Positions 5,282 to 5,528 of a stretch of DNA of 5,528 nucleotides are shown here, one piece after another. Origin of the DNA: Methanoregula sp. UBA276 (GTDB taxonomy: Archaea; Halobacteriota; Methanomicrobia; Methanomicrobiales; Methanospirillaceae); NCBI GenBank assembly GCA_002508495.1, contig DANA01000131.1, positions 1-5,528 on the forward strand, given 5' to 3'. Under the pieces are notes generated by a model. That model was not told the DNA's origin. It searched no databases and saw nothing but the letters and a program-made list of their open reading frames with translations. The translations under genes and the position numbers were made by a program. The stretch's first letter is position 1. Each line of letters opens with the position of its first letter.

Positions 5282-5528
5282 GACTAGCCCGGGTGGCTCG
5301 GCGTCACTTGTAACCCGAAACCGTCGGTACGCGGGGGGCGAAGTTTGACCGAGGCTGCAACGGCCTGCAGGAGCTTGTGCATCCTGACGTTGAAACCTCG
5401 TCCCATGAGGTCGATGGCCAGGTATCAAAATTCCGGAGGGAATGGCGACCTGTTGCTGCGGGGACCGGTTCAGGCCCGGAAGGGAGCAGACTTACCGCAG
5501 ACATCCGGCGCCCATGGGGTAACGGGGC
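5282..5528 (+). ncRNA. ffs: 7S (signal recognition particle) RNA, 3' end beyond window
   Basis: This is the RNA scaffold of the archaeal SRP, which binds SRP19 and SRP54 to target proteins to the membrane. The 5' Alu-type domain carries the conserved TGTAACCC at 5310-5317. Helix 5 closes CCCATG (5402-5407) on CATGGG (5513-5518), then CCTCG (5396-5400) on CGGGG (5523-5527). Helix 6 pairs AGGTCG (5408-5413) with CGACCT (5446-5451), and ATTCC/GGAAT encloses a GGAG tetraloop (5435-5438), the SRP19 site. Helix 8 pairs CTGCGG (5456-5461) with CCGCAG (5495-5500) and carries the hallmark CAGGCCCGGAAGGGAGCAG with GGAA tetraloop (5478-5481), the SRP54 site. Much of the helix 5 3' strand and helix 1 are missing, so about 60 bases should lie past the edge. 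The exact 5' end is uncertain by a few bases. Confidence 0.95.

Noticed and set aside
5304..5504. Minus-strand open frame in the 7S RNA region
   Set aside because: The region is explained by SRP RNA structure with paired helices 5, 6 and 8 and both conserved tetraloops.
5524..5528. Pairing of GGGGC at the window end with GCCC at 5287-5290 as helix 1 of the 7S RNA
   Set aside because: CGGGG at 5523-5527 pairs better with CCTCG at 5396-5400 as helix 5, and the 3' end should lie about 60 bases further on.

Overview
The window looks like chromosomal DNA from a methanogenic archaeon, most likely of the order Methanomicrobiales. This rests on moderately high GC, archaeal TATA-type promoter elements, tRNA genes without an encoded CCA end, a eukaryote-like 7S (SRP) RNA with helix 6 and helix 8 tetraloops, a type II methionine aminopeptidase, and small archaeal-style regulator and membrane proteins. 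The order is inferred from general resemblance; no database search was possible.

Layout. Positions 1-3150 on the minus strand hold a compact probable operon, read from right to left: a Xaa-Pro peptidase of family M24 (3150 to 2023), a type II methionine aminopeptidase overlapping it by the 4 bases ATGA (2026 to 1148), and, 44 bases further on, an AAA-family ATPase (1103 down to the window edge, C-terminus missing). A 60-base divergent promoter region (3151-3210) separates this operon from two small plus-strand genes: a two-helix membrane protein (3211-3456) and a winged-helix regulator (3493-3777).

Positions 3778-4174 hold a tRNA cluster: a promoter with two inverted repeats, tRNA-Asn(GUU), a T-run, a CAU-anticodon tRNA (elongator Met or Ile2) with a mismatch in its T stem, and a T-rich termination region. 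A plus-strand gene with its own TATA box follows (4175-5206). It encodes an N-terminal Cys-rich zinc-ribbon-like region joined to a class I SAM-dependent methyltransferase fold of unknown substrate, possibly Trm5-like. The window ends inside the 7S/SRP RNA gene (about 5282 to beyond 5528), whose signal-recognition domain is clearly legible.

Taken together the region is housekeeping in flavour: protein maturation and peptide turnover (two M24 peptidases, with an AAA ATPase alongside), tRNAs, a probable RNA or protein methyltransferase, and the RNA of the protein-targeting particle. I see no mobile element, CRISPR array, phage gene or defence system. The least understood parts are the methyltransferase, the N-terminal domain of the ATPase, and the small membrane protein/regulator pair.
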